Assembly: GCA_022059125.1 (NCBI GenBank)
Contig: JAEUWY010000013.1
Span: 744,001-808,000 of the forward strand
Direction of reading: 5' to 3'
Length of the DNA stretch: 64,000 nt
Origin: Corynespora cassiicola
Lineage: Eukaryota; Ascomycota; Dothideomycetes; Pleosporales; Corynesporascaceae
Positions 10,013 to 22,662 of the stretch are shown here, piece after piece (position 1 is the first letter of the stretch; each line of letters starts with the position of its first letter). The notes beneath the pieces are model-generated. The model worked only from the letters and a program-made list of their open reading frames with translations, was not told the origin of the DNA and searched no databases. The translations under genes and the position numbers were made by a program.

Positions 10013-11136
10013 ATGGCTATGAACACAGACAGGAGAAGAATAAATGCGCCAAGCGGTGGCACATCTACGCCGGTGTTTGCGAGAACAGTAAAAGAGCCGG
10101 GGTATCTTCAATCGCTACGACCGACTCGCACAAGAGGTCCGAATGAGCTCCGCAAGATCTGTACGTCTCTCAAAGAACATTTCCATACGCTCGGAGCTTT
10201 GGGCTCAGAATTGAGGAGCTCCTTTCCATATTACTTTCAGCGCACATCCTAGTGGTGCCATCTTCATCTTGACTGTCAATAAGTTCACCACTAAACGTCT
10301 TGTCAGTTTTGCAGACAGGCATAGTTCCCTCAGCCTCGGGCTCGGCCTACCTCGAAGTTCCTTCATCTTCCGTCTCCTCGAAGGACACTCTGATTGCTCC
10401 CTCCTCCTCCCTCAAAATCACCGCCAGCGTCCAGGGCCCCAAGCCACTCCCCCGCAGTGCTCCCTTCAGCCCATCACTCCTCCTCACCACGACCGTCAAG
10501 TTTGCTCCTTTCGCAACACGCCACCGGCGAGGCTACATTCGGGATTCTACTGAGCGCGACCTGGGTGTCCACTTGGAAACTGCTCTGCGCGGTGTGATTA
10601 TTGGCGAGAGATGGCCAAAGAGCGGGGTGGAAGTTGTTCTCACAATCGTGGAGGGTGACGAAGATGCCTGGTGGGGAGACGTGGAAGAAGGTGGAAAGGC
10701 TGGAGGCTGGGGGCTATTGAATGTGCTTGCTGGGTGTATCACGGTCACCAGCGCAGCCATTGTTGACGCGGGAATTGACTGCGTGGACATGGTTGCTGGA
10801 GGTGTCGCTGCCATCGTGCGGAACCCGGATTCAAAGAACGAAGAGGATACGGTCAAGATCCTGGACCCATGCCCCGCCGAACATCAAGACATTGTTGCAG
10901 CATGCGCGGTTGGATATCTAGCATCGCGAGATGAGATCACTGAGATGTGGTTGAAGGGCGATGTTGGCGCAGATCCGGATGCGCTCATTGAAGGCGCCAC
11001 ACATGCTTCAGTGGGAAGCCTGGGAGTGTTGAAAGAAGTGTTGCTCGAAGCTGTTGAGACAAAGTTCAAGAACCAAGCGGAGCAGAACACCGAGAACCCG
11101 AAGAGGAAGCAGATCGACGTGGAAATGTCCGGCTGA
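10013..11136 (+). CDS. mtr3: exosome RNase PH-like subunit Mtr3 (EXOSC6)
   Basis: Non-catalytic ring subunit of the RNA exosome, nucleus and cytoplasm; needed for 3' trimming of rRNA, snoRNA and for RNA turnover. Exons 10013-10160 and 10307-11136 (325 aa); intron 146 bp with donor GTACGT and acceptor GTCAG, giving the continuous family motif RKIFLQTGIVPSASGSAYLE. The N-terminus (TDRRRINAPSGG) and RTRGPNELRKI are typical. The RNase PH fold continues with a CITVTSAAIVDAGI segment. A second ATG two codons downstream (10019) is equally possible. Its neighbour on the other strand encodes snoRNAs, substrates of the exosome, a functional pairing that may be chance. Confidence 0.92.
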
Positions 11137-12107
11137 ACGATTGACTCTAACGACAGCACTTGAGCGATCTTAGACGTCGGCTTGGACTTGAATTTTTGAT
11201 CATCCAGTACTAACCCAGCTCCAAGGAAGCAGAAGATATCCAGCAGAGACCGGCGAGTTGAATTACAACGATCTTTCAAGGTCGGAGTACCTAGTTGCAG
11301 AGCAAAGTAGAAGCCTGTGATCTACTCGCACCACCAGGGTTGGATCTGCTTCATGCATAGCGATGGCGTTTGAGGAGATATACCGGAGCTAGTGTCCCAA
11401 ACAGGAAACAGGCTCTCAAGAACCACGGCTTGAGATATCGGAATGAAATAGCGTTAGATGGAACAAGCGGAATGCAGTGGTCACGTTCCATCACATACCT
11501 AGACTTGAAGCATGTTTTGTGTATAGAGTGATGATGATCTGACAGGACGGTGGTGGCTAGTAGCTAAATGGAGCGGAACCACCTGGCTCGACAGCCCAAA
11601 CCATCGGACCAAACACGAACCTCGACATCTCAGTAGGAGTTTAAAAGTTCGAGACCGCAATGAAACAGCCTAGAAGTAGTTCCATCCGTCAATGTCGCCT
11701 TCAAACGCCAGTGAACCAATACCGCATGGCGGCCATCAATACCCCAAATCCTCGTTTGAAGAAAACGCCCGTCTGCACGACGGGCGAAACAACCCATACA
11801 GGACGAAGAAGATATGGAAGAAAAAAAAAAGATTCTCCAACCGCCTCCCCCCATCCTAGCACCAATTCATATCAATCTCTCAACCCCAATCTTCAAGGAA
11901 CCAACGACTGCCTCGCAGCGCCCAATCCCCAAAGCTTTTCCTCGCAACTCTATCCGACGATGTCCAAGAATTCGTCGAGAACCTCGGTTCCCTCGTCAAC
12001 ACGAACATCATCTAGCCAAGCAGCAACGACTACTCAAGCGTCAGCAAACTCTCACGGCAGCACCTCGTCTCTACTCCGCTTTCCAGACCCCCCATGAGTT
12101 CGTGGAG
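11137..12107. other. convergent intergenic region between mtr3 and the Myb-like gene
   Basis: 970 bp. Short plus-strand frames exist at 11660-12263, including a protein-like LSDDVQEFVENLGSLVN in a third frame near 11955-12010. They overlap one another and no single gene model joins them. Otherwise nothing is seen. Confidence 0.4.
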
Positions 12108-13556
12108 TCAGAGCATGACACAAAAGTGGCGGGGGGACATACGACCGTCATTTTCTACCTCAGGGTCTGCCAGCATGGAATCGGCATTGGCGGGCATGTC
12201 GTTGGCGGGCGCAGCGCTGGTACCCCAGGCGTGGGACGGCTCCCAAGGGAAGGAGAGGTCTGAGAACCTCATACTAGTCTTGGTCTGGACCTCATGCTCG
12301 TCCTCTTTACCTTGATCCTCGCGCTGCTCGTCCTCATGCTTCTCCCCGGCGCGATGGCGGTCCGCGAGCATGCCCTCGTCATCGCCATATCCCTCGGACT
12401 TTTCGGTGCTGGGCACCATGTAGGGAAACCAACCGACCTTTTCGCGCTCGGGGGTCGTTGCAGGGTAGAAAGGGGCCTGGGACTTGACGGGCTCAGGCGA
12501 CTCAACGGGAGCCGAATTAGTGGAGGGCTTGATGGCAGACCTGGGCTTGTTCTGGGCGGAAAGCTTCTTCTTCTTCACAGCGGGTTTCTCGTCCTCGCTT
12601 GGGGAGGCGGAGGTGGAGGGTTTGTACTGGACATCGTCCTTGGAGGTGGATTTATTGCCGCGGGTGCGAGGAGCGAGCTTGAGCTTAGACTTAGTCTTGG
12701 GCTTTGCGATGGGAGCTTCATCGTTCGTGGCATCGGGGCTGGGCTCAAGCTTGACGTTGTTGTCGAGTTTGGGGTTGGACTTGGGGACGCGAGGACGAGC
12801 ATGAGCGGGCTTCTTCTCGACGATGGCCTCTTCGTTCTCGCCAGAGTCGTCGGGCTCAGGCTTGACGGATGTCTCGACCTTGGTTGTGGCCTTCTTGACC
12901 GTGGCGGGTTCACGCTTGCGCTTTGAGCCTGCTCCATGGGCAGTGCCCTTGTCTTTGACTGCAGTCGCTGAGTCTGCGCCGGCATTCTTAGAGGTACCGG
13001 TAGACTCTCCCTTACCCTTGGTAGGGCTAGCATCATCGCCCCTCTCGTAGGCAAGTTTCATACGCGAGTAACGCTTGCTAGCTGCACCCGGAGTCGTGTT
13101 AAACTTCTTAGCGATCTCACCCCATGGAAGTGAGGGCTATATTGTCAGTGACATGTGTATGGTGAGCGGAAGCGAGTGACGTACCCCATCGCGAGTTGAG
13201 TGCTTGAAACACGACCACAAGAGCTGGTATGCAGTCGGGCCTGGATCCTTGCCGTCACGGAAAGCCTGTTGAAGGCGAGACCAGCGCTTTGTAGTAGCGC
13301 CGAGCTTTAACTCGAGGTCCTTTGCCACAGCATTCCAATCGACCTGTGTGTCGTCATTCAGCTTGTATTCCGTATAGAATCTGGAAACGCGCGATAATCG
13401 TGATGGAAACGAGAAAATTTTGTGAGAGATTAAAAAGGGTCATGTGTGGGTGCACAAGCATTATTGAGATGAAGTAGAAAGCCGACTTACCGCAGGCGGC
13501 CCGTTAGCGGTAAGCACAGTATAAAGATACTGGGCGTTCTCGGCCTCGTTAGGCAT
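12108..13556 (-). CDS. protein with two Myb/SANT-like modules
   Basis: Exons 13556-13491, 13343-13185, 13136-12108 (417 aa). The first introns are 147 bp (GTAAGT..CACAG) and 48 bp (GTACGT..TATAG), both phase 0. Two short tryptophan-anchored helical modules follow the start: VDWNAVAKDLELKLG..TKRWSRLQQAF and LPWGEIAKKFNTTPGAASKRYSRM. Such modules are very common in Dothideomycete nuclear proteins of unknown role. The remaining 300 residues are low-complexity, rich in K, S, P, D and E, with basic stretches that could be nuclear localisation signals. DNA binding is inferred from the family; the target is unknown. Confidence 0.75.
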
Positions 13557-14197
13557 GGTGGTATTGTAGTATTTCTGGTTAGGTGCTAAGGGCAAAGGCA
13601 GAAGGATCCTGGGAGATACTGGGAGGGAAGGTGGAAGGCAGAAGAGAAGAGATGCCAGAAATATATATATCTTGGGGGGTAGTCGAAGTGAAAGAGTAAG
13701 AAATGAAGACGCGTCGCACCGCGTTGTTTACCAAACAAGCCTTTGTAGGTTTACCAGAATAATGCAGTAAGCTAAAGGTAGACCTAAGTGAAAGAATACA
13801 TGTACTGCGAATTCTTACCGTAGCCCTTTGTGCCATCAGTCGAGCCTGTTCTCACTTATATGCTACAATACCGAATGATTTATTTGGAACTATGATAACT
13901 CCAAACCTTAAAACTACAATAAGTTAGGAGATGTCCTCAATATTACGTTACATTTTACTTCCTATGGTAGCGTATGTTATCCAGCTAGGATGGCGAGGGG
14001 AACCGAGCTGGGGACAGCCATTATGTTTATCCATTAAAAACTATCCTCACACGCTATGCAGTAGACACATTGAATATATAACACGCAACATCATAAGAAT
14101 AATTTGTTTTGCTATACTACAAAGAGCTAAGACCCGCAGCGGCTAACACAAGTTTGAAATCCAAATGACCAAGGCTCAACTAAGACGGATCAACCGT
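13557..14197. other. intergenic: Myb-like gene upstream / exo84 3' side
   Basis: 640 bp, visibly more A+T-rich than its surroundings, with a short AT run near 13660. No ORF or RNA gene recognised. Confidence 0.6.
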
Positions 14198-16339
14198 TCA
14201 AGAGACTCCTAGGCCGACCGGTTGAGTCGCGAGCTCTTCGTCGTCACCACCACTGCCAACCAATTCGGTAAAATCTAAGCCAACCTCTTTCAGCATTGAC
14301 GCATGCTCGTGCGCCTGGCCCATGCATTCCTGCCAGAGTTGGGGGCTTGTCCTTTCTACGCTGCTCAACTGCCGTCTCAAGATGACATTGAAGTCATCCA
14401 CGTGCTCCTTGGCCCACTTGACGCAAGCAGACATGAGAATCTGGGGGAAACACTGCTGGTAGATGTCTACGGTATTCTTGATGATGGTGAAGTAGACATA
14501 GGAGACCTGGAAAATGTAGTCAAGAAGGTTGCCTTCAAAGATACATTGTCTGGCGATCGAGTTAGTAAGTATTTTGCATGAGTTCAAGTTTAAAACATAC
14601 CGTGACCGCGCTCTGATCAGATTTCCTCGAGCTTCAAGATAGGCTTCCCTAGCTCGGTCTTCGAACCCCAACCGCACTATCCAGTTTGTATGTTGCTTGA
14701 CCGACGAGATCCAGTTGTTATTTTCAATGAGCTGCTTGACCAATACCTTGGCCAACTTCCCTGCTCGGTCATTGACTTTGTAAGTAACAATACTCTGCGC
14801 CATGGTATTGCCTCTGATGCTTTTTGCAAGAGCCTTCAACCGTTCCACCTTCACGACGGCGTCCTCAAAACGCTGCAGGGCAATGTCAATGTCAAGCTCA
14901 TCCAGCTGGCTCTCAACAGCTCGAATATTTTGTTGCTTCCCATCAACATCGACGAACAAGCTGGCGCGGTTATTGCGAACGTTGTCCGAGATGTTCTCGA
15001 TCAGATCGGCCTTTTTCAACAGACTGAGGTCTCGAGTGGCGTAATAGCTCATAGATTCTTGTGCCCTGCCTCGCTCTTCTGTCTCAGCCTCCCTACTCTT
15101 CCTGAGATCCTCCACTGCCTTGCGGAAAGTCGAAAGAAGAGTAGCTTTATCGGTAGGGTCTGCCTGGTGAACGGCGTACGTAAAAGATTCGCTCCCCACT
15201 CGGATATTGATTGCATTGGATGCGCCCTTGCTTTCTGGTTTTACTTTGGGAGATAAATCTGCCATTTGAACATCTTGTAATGGCCAGCATCGCTGGGCGA
15301 CCCATTCCCTTTCTGAGCTCTTAGCACCTCTAGAGCTTTGGCTTGCTGCATCATTGCGTTGCTTCTTCTCCGCAGCCACCATAAAGTGGTCGTTGAGCAG
15401 AATCAGAGATACCCGGCGCTTTGCTTTCCAGGTGGCCGAGTTCAATTCCACCCACTTTCGGGATTCCCACTTTACATGACGTCCGGGAATGGCGGGTAGG
15501 TACTTTTGCGACCCCTCAACCCTTCTCCAGAGTTCTTGCAGTTGGCTGCTCCACATTGCCTCCAAGTTTGCGACCGAACTCCTGTTGGCAGCCTTACGAG
15601 CTGACATGGTATCCCCGTTTGTACCGGTCGCGGATGTAGTCTGGCCCAATGTGTTGGTGAGCTCCGACATGAGCTGGCGAAGTGTGCGCATCTCTCCCTT
15701 GAGCTTCTCTGCCTCTTTACTAATCCTGATAAACTGCGTTCGATTCTGATATACATTGTTCTGGAGGTCAGTGGACGTGCGGCTCTTAACATCGCGGAGC
15801 TCTTTTTGGTAGTTTTGGATATCAGCCTCGGAAGCATCTGCTAGGATGCTTGCAACATCTATACAGTCAGCGTATGTCTATTAGATCCCGACGCCACTCT
15901 CACATTGCTCCGTGTTGAGGTTGGGATCCCGCAATGCCTTCATGTCGACTTTCAGCCCGCGCCCGTCCGAGGTGCCCGGCGGTCTTCCATCTCTACTGGG
16001 GGGCGGTCGGAATTGGGAGGGAATCTGTGGGAGATCTGGCATGGGCTCTCCATTTCCAAAATCGCTGGGCAGTTGGGTAACCCTCTGTGAATACCGCCTC
16101 TTGACCAAGTCGGCCGTCTTATCAGCACGCTGCGGCCGCTCTCTGGGCGCGTCCAGCTTCTTTCCCGACCTGCTCGACTCATTGGAAGGGCGTCCGGAGC
16201 TTGAGAGTGTCGCTGCAGCGAGTCCGGCGGGCATAGGCGCACTGATCTGGCGAGGCGCGCTGATAGTGGGCGGGCCCTTTGGGCGCTTCTCCTTGCGCTT
16301 CTTGCGCAGTGAGATGCCCTTTTCGCGCTCTTCCGACAT
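14198..16339 (-). CDS. exo84: exocyst complex subunit Exo84
   Basis: Subunit of the octameric exocyst tether that docks secretory vesicles at growing hyphal tips. Exons 16339-15904, 15858-14601, 14549-14198 (681 aa, usual length). The N-terminal MSEEREKGISLRKKRKEK and a proline-rich stretch precede the coiled coil (YQKELRDVKSR..RISKEAEKLKGEMRTLRQLM). A PH-like domain follows (VELNSATWKAKRRVSLILLNDHFMVA), then the cullin-like helical C-terminus. Intron 2 is 51 bp, a multiple of three without a stop, so the raw frame reads straight through it; GTATGT, CTAACT and CCAG show it is an intron. Divergent from tom20 with 303 bp between starts. Confidence 0.93.
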
Positions 16340-16642
16340 GATGATGGCTCTGCCAGCGGCAACAGTGATTTGTCGGGGTGGATTTGTTTGGTGAGAATTC
16401 GAGCCCAAGTCTAGTGACAGCTGTCGCATTGCGTACCTCACGGCGGCACGGGATCCCAGTCCGTGAAGCTCGGACCACAAGGTGTCGTGCCGTGCTTTCC
16501 TCTACACCAAAAAAGTTCAACCCCATCTCGAATCCATCCTGTTGACCTCATTCACCCTCTTTCCCATTAGCCGTCAATCCAACTTCCGCCTCGGCCCCGT
16601 ACTTGGAACCAATTAATTCGCCCCACCGCCTGCGTCACCGCC
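16340..16642. promoter_or_regulatory. divergent promoter exo84 (-) / tom20 (+)
   Basis: 303 bp between the two start codons, rich in C/T on the plus strand just before tom20, as usual for fungal 5' leaders. No specific operator recognised. Confidence 0.5.
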
Positions 16643-17270
16643 ATGTCGTCGTCGTTAAAGACTTCCACCATCGCTGCCATCAGCGTCGGCACTGTCGTCA
16701 CTGGCTTCCTCGCATATGCTGTCTACTTTGACCATCGCCGACGCAACGACCCCGATTTCCGCAAGCAGCTGAAGCGCGAGTCGAAGCGCCAGGCCAAGGC
16801 TGCAAAGGAGGAGGCTGAGAACGCAGGCAAGGAACAGAAGAAGGCCATTCGCGAGGCCGTCGAGCGCGCGAACGAGGAGGGCTTCCCCAAGGACCCCGAG
16901 GAGGTGGAGGCCTACTTCATGCAAGAGGTCGCCCAGGGAGAGGGAATGTGCCAGCAGGGTATGGACCGCCGCCCCAATGCGCACCAGCTGTATCGCGATG
17001 CTAACATGCCGTCAGGAGCCGACTCAATTGAGGCTGCCCTTTGTTTCTACCGCGCTCTCAAGGTCTATCCTAACCCCCGCGAGCTGATTAACATTTACGA
17101 CAAGACAGTCCCCAAGGTAAGATCGCCGCCGGCACTTTGATGGACGTTGAAACTGACGCGCACAGCCCGTGCTCGACATCCTCGCCGAGATGATCGCAGT
17201 CGATACCAGCATCCCCGTCGGCAGCAGCAAAGCGCCGTCCGAAGCCGGATCCGCAGGCGGCATCGAGTAA
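16643..17270 (+). CDS. tom20: mitochondrial import receptor Tom20
   Basis: Outer-membrane receptor for presequences in the TOM complex. Exons 16643-16958, 17016-17116, 17166-17270 (173 aa). Residues ~8-26 form a signal anchor (IAAISVGTVVTGFLAYAVYF), followed by a basic, helical linker and the TPR-like core DSIEAALCFYRALKVYP and IYDKTVPKPVLDILAEM. The first intron (57 bp, GTATGG..GTCAG, branch GCTAAC) is in frame and stop-free, so an unspliced reading inserts 19 foreign residues between QQG and ADSIE. Removing it restores the family sequence. Convergent with ypt6. Confidence 0.94.
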
Positions 17271-18584
<1,314 letters not shown>

Positions 18585-18937
18585 TGTGCTTGGATTCCGA
18601 CCGAATGAGCCGTGCAAGGGGGAAGGATCAGGAGAGAATAAAGTCGTGCTGGACGACCTGGAGAGCGGCAGGAGCGGGCGGGGCGGTGAATAGGAGTAGA
18701 CTACCGTGAAGCAGCGGAGCTTGTAGGAGCCTGCCAAACGTCGGCCCAAGCCCCCCATGCTGTGTTAGCCGACAGGGATGGCCGCCACACGTGACGGGGC
18801 TTTGCGGCCGCGCACGGGCCCCGCAGAAATTATCGAGATTCTCGACCCGCTGGAATTTCATGTCCCGCGACTTTTACGGAACGAATTTGGGGAAGCTCTT
18901 TTTTTCCGATTCGGCCACTTTTTTCTCTCGCAACACC
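18585..18937. promoter_or_regulatory. divergent promoter ypt6 (-) / nop53 (+)
   Basis: 353 bp. Contains CACGTGAC at 18787-18794 (E-box-like core). An upstream ATG at 18778-18780 opens a frame that overlaps the nop53 start out of frame, so nop53 mRNA could carry a regulatory uORF if transcription begins upstream of it (inference). Confidence 0.4.
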
Positions 18938-20342
18938 ATGGCGGATCCGAAGACGAAGACGGCGCCTGCGCAGCACAAGCAGCCCAGCCGCAAGGGAAAA
19001 AAGGCATGGCGCAAAAATGTCGATACCACGCAGATTGAGACGGGCCTCGACGATGTGCGGGAGCAGATAATTCAAGGGTACGTATTGTCCTTGGAATATC
19101 CCCTACATCTTGCTAATAATTCGCAGTGGAGTCATCTCCGAAAAGCCCTCCGACGAACTGTTCGCCGTCGACACCGCCGGAAGCGACGAAATCCGCAAGC
19201 AAGTCGCCAAACGTGTGAAGCCGCTCAAGGTCGACGAGATTCTCGCTCAACGCTCCGCCATTCCCGCCGTATCCTCCAAGAAACGCCTCTCGGACTTTGA
19301 CCAGGCCCCCAAGAAAAAGAAGGCAAAGATTTCGGCAAAAGAATATGACAGACTGAGGGCATTGGCGTACGGAGGTGACCAAGTCCAGAAAGATGTTGTG
19401 CAGACGGGACAGACGGCAGACTACGACCCATGGGCGGTCGAAGAGAAGAAGCAAGACCCTCAGTTTTCTTTCCTGGAGGAGAAGAAGCCAATCCAGGAAC
19501 CTACGACGCTGAAGCATGCTCCCATTTCTCTGCACAAGGACGGCAAGGCCATTCCTGCAGTGCGCAAACCTCAGGGCGGCAAATCCTACAACCCCAACTT
19601 CAACGACTGGCAAGACCTGATTACTCGCGAGGGCGACAAGGCAATCGAAGCCGAAAAGCAGCGACTGGCCGAGGCCCGCGAGGAGGAAGCGCGCATGGAG
19701 CGCGCAATGGCCGCCATGCAGGAAGAATCCGACTCAGACGCCAACGAGAGCGCATGGGAGAGTGAGTGGGAAGGTTTTAGCGAGGACGAAGACTCGTCCA
19801 AGAAGAAGCGGCCGGAGCGCAAGACGCCGTCCCAGAGGAACAAAATCAAGCGGAGAAAGGAAGCGGAGCGGAAAGCAAGACACGAGGCTAAGATGAAGGA
19901 GAAGGAGGCGCAGACACAGCGCATCAAGGAGCTTGCAAAGTCTGTGGAGGCGAAGGAGAAGGCGCGTGAAGATGCCAGGGCGGCGATCCGCAAGATGGCT
20001 CTCGCCCACCAGGAGGAGGTCCTGTCGGATGATGAAGAAGAGGTTCTCCGCAAGAGGCGGTTCGGAAAGCACCAGTAAGTCCGCCCATTGAGCAATTTGC
20101 TTCTAGAGAAGTCGTTCTAACCAACGCACAGCGTCCCTGAGGCCCCGCTCGAGGTCGTCCTTCCTGATGAACTCCAAGACTCGCTCCGCCGCCTCAAGCC
20201 CGAGGGCAACTTGCTTAAGGATCGCTTCCGCACCATGATGATCCAGGGCAAGGTCGAGGCGCGCAAGAAGATTCCGTATGCCAAGAAGAAGAAGGTCACG
20301 GTCACGGAGAAATGGTCATACAAGGATTGGAAGCTGGAGTAG
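18938..20342 (+). CDS. nop53: ribosome biogenesis protein Nop53 (GLTSCR2/PICT1 family)
   Basis: Nucleolar 60S assembly factor that recruits the Mtr4-exosome to pre-60S particles for ITS2 processing. Exons 18938-19077, 19127-20074, 20132-20342 (432 aa). The N-terminus is basic (RKGKKAWRKNVD), the middle has YDPWAVEE and KSYNPNFNDWQDL, both family landmarks (Mtr4-binding arch-interaction region), and the C-terminal half is a long charged K/E/R helix ending RTMMIQGKVEARKKIPYAKKKKVTVTEKWSYKDW. Introns are 49 and 57 bp with GTACGT and GTAAGT donors. Confidence 0.94.
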
Positions 20343-22662
20343 GCGGACGGAGATGGGAGGGAGGGGAGCGGTTAAAAGTAGTTTTGAGTTTGGGAATCTC
20401 ATACCCGGCACGGTGGTTGCCAATGTTATCTGAGAAATGTCTCCCGAGTGTGCTTTTGGTGATGACCTTGCTTTTGATGTGGTTGGCAATGGTGATGTGA
20501 TTTTGGCGGCCTGGGATTCTGAGACCCTGGGGTCTTTGGGACTTGACGCCACGGCTTCTCTATGTTGCTTAGTGTTCGTTTGGTGCCATGGGGTTATTTT
20601 CCCAGTTGTAATACCGGATGTAGCCCTTGAATGCCGCATCTTTCACCCACTGCCTGCTAATCATACCTGTGGCCAGCCTCATCCCCGCTTTCTCGACACT
20701 GTCCCATAGTAACAATAATGCCAGAAAGCTACCTGCTAAACTCTAGCCTGCATGCAGCCTTGGTTTTGAGTTCCAAAAAGCGAGAGAGCATCTGCTCTTC
20801 AGTGCTCCTTCACGCCCTTTGTCAAAACGATTTCGCGTCCATTTGTCTCTGCATACAACGCGGAAGCTTAATAAGGACGCGCTAGGTTAGATCTTTTGGT
20901 GTGGACTTATCGACGCAAACAATACTACTGCCGGCATTCCGTTCAACCTCGGTGATCTAATATTGTATCTACTTGATCAATGTGCTAGAAAACCTTGCCG
21001 CTCGCGCCACAACTTGCCATTCGTTACTGCTGAGATTTCACGGAGAAGAAGATAGTCCTCATCACTATTTTGAGGTGCTCGAGTATATTTGAGTATCATA
21101 TTGTAGTATTTTGCTGTCGCTTTTCGTCACTGTTTTACCCAACCGCCTTTTCGTCAAAGGATTCAAATTAATGACCCCGCAATGCTATTTACACTGGTTT
21201 GGTCATCCTGATCCAACGACGACCGCTTGATATGGCTTCTATATATACATCGCAGTAAACCCTGCGGATCGCAAGCAAACGTCGCTTCCATACCCCAGTT
21301 TCGGGCCGTGTTTACCTTCTACTACATCTTCTCAACCTATCGTAGGTAACCTAAAGGATGGAAACTCTGGCACCGGCTCAAAATGCATCACTGATCATTT
21401 TCGCCTCTGTTATTTTCTAATCTTCTTTGTGATTCATAATTTCAGCTCGTCTTCGCTATACATGATTCTAACATTACTTGGTTATCGTAACACCCGCCAT
21501 ATACTGATCTTCGAAACACTTGCTGGCTGTCAATATCACATCATCCCATCACGTCGCGATCATCGTTCACTCCTCCAGTTTGACTCGAGTAGCCATAAAA
21601 CTCGAAAGCCTGTCCCGCTCTACAATAGGTTGCTCATCTCTTCAACACATCAAACCCACCAAGGGCATTCCCGAGTTCGATTTGTGTTCCATTCAGTTCT
21701 GAATCGCAAAACTTTGTGCCTCTACTATATGCCGCGATCCCAACGCAGCCGCCATCCATCCGCCTCATCAAAGCAACTGCCTAAACAGCTTCGAAAAAAT
21801 AACATAGATAAACCCTTCTCAGAAAAAGCGCTAAGTCATGGCATGAGTAGAACCGCACATGCAGCCTATGCATTGCTATCCTCCAACAACGTCCTTCCCA
21901 TCAAATCCCGCATCTGCTTCATGCACAACTTGTTCACACCATCTCCTCAATCCAGTGCAGCGACACAAGCCCTCCCATATAGCACACTATCCATTTTCAG
22001 CCCTCTTCCATCAAAACACCATCTCATCGCCACAAGTCTCTACAACCAATGCAACGGCATCGCAGCGCGAAGCCACCACAGCGACCTATGATGCGAACAC
22101 AGGATCGTACTCTATCAATCTGCCTGCCACAAAAAACACCACGTCGTCAATCTCGCAGCATAGTGCAACCACGGCCGCACACGATGAATGCACGCAATTG
22201 TCCACCATCGCCATCCCTCCCATAAAACGCCATGTCTTCGTCATACATCCCTTGATCCAGAACATTACCGTCTCGGCTAGAAAACCTTTGAACCTGCCGC
22301 GATGCCCACACATCACCATTGCTAATTGCCATGTCTCTCGCGGAACACTATAGTAAGAAACCCTGATGGGCACACATGGAGCCCACACACCCCCATATCC
22401 CCTCACACACAACAACATGTCGATATAAAACATCACTGTAACTAACTACAGCATCACATATCATCAAGGGCACGCTCGAGTACAACATAATAATACAAGA
22501 AAAAAAAGAAAAACTGGGTATAGAACTCTTTCCCCCCTTCCTCCCTCCCCAAACATTGCAGTCTCTTTGCCCCCTCCCCAAAACATTTTATCCCCCCTCC
22601 CCTTCTCCACCCCCAAGGCCCTCCTCACCAACATCATACCACCGAGCAGAGGGGGCCAAGCC
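20343..22662. other. convergent intergenic region nop53 / SUN gene
   Basis: 2.3 kb. The longest frame (21429-22091 +) has no recognisable domain and a composition typical of non-coding DNA. T-rich and CA/CCC-rich patches occur near 22390-22620. Nothing firm. Confidence 0.5.

Noticed and set aside
21429..22091. 220-codon plus-strand frame
   Set aside because: No domain, no splice-supported extension and a composition like translated intergenic DNA; transcript data would be needed.
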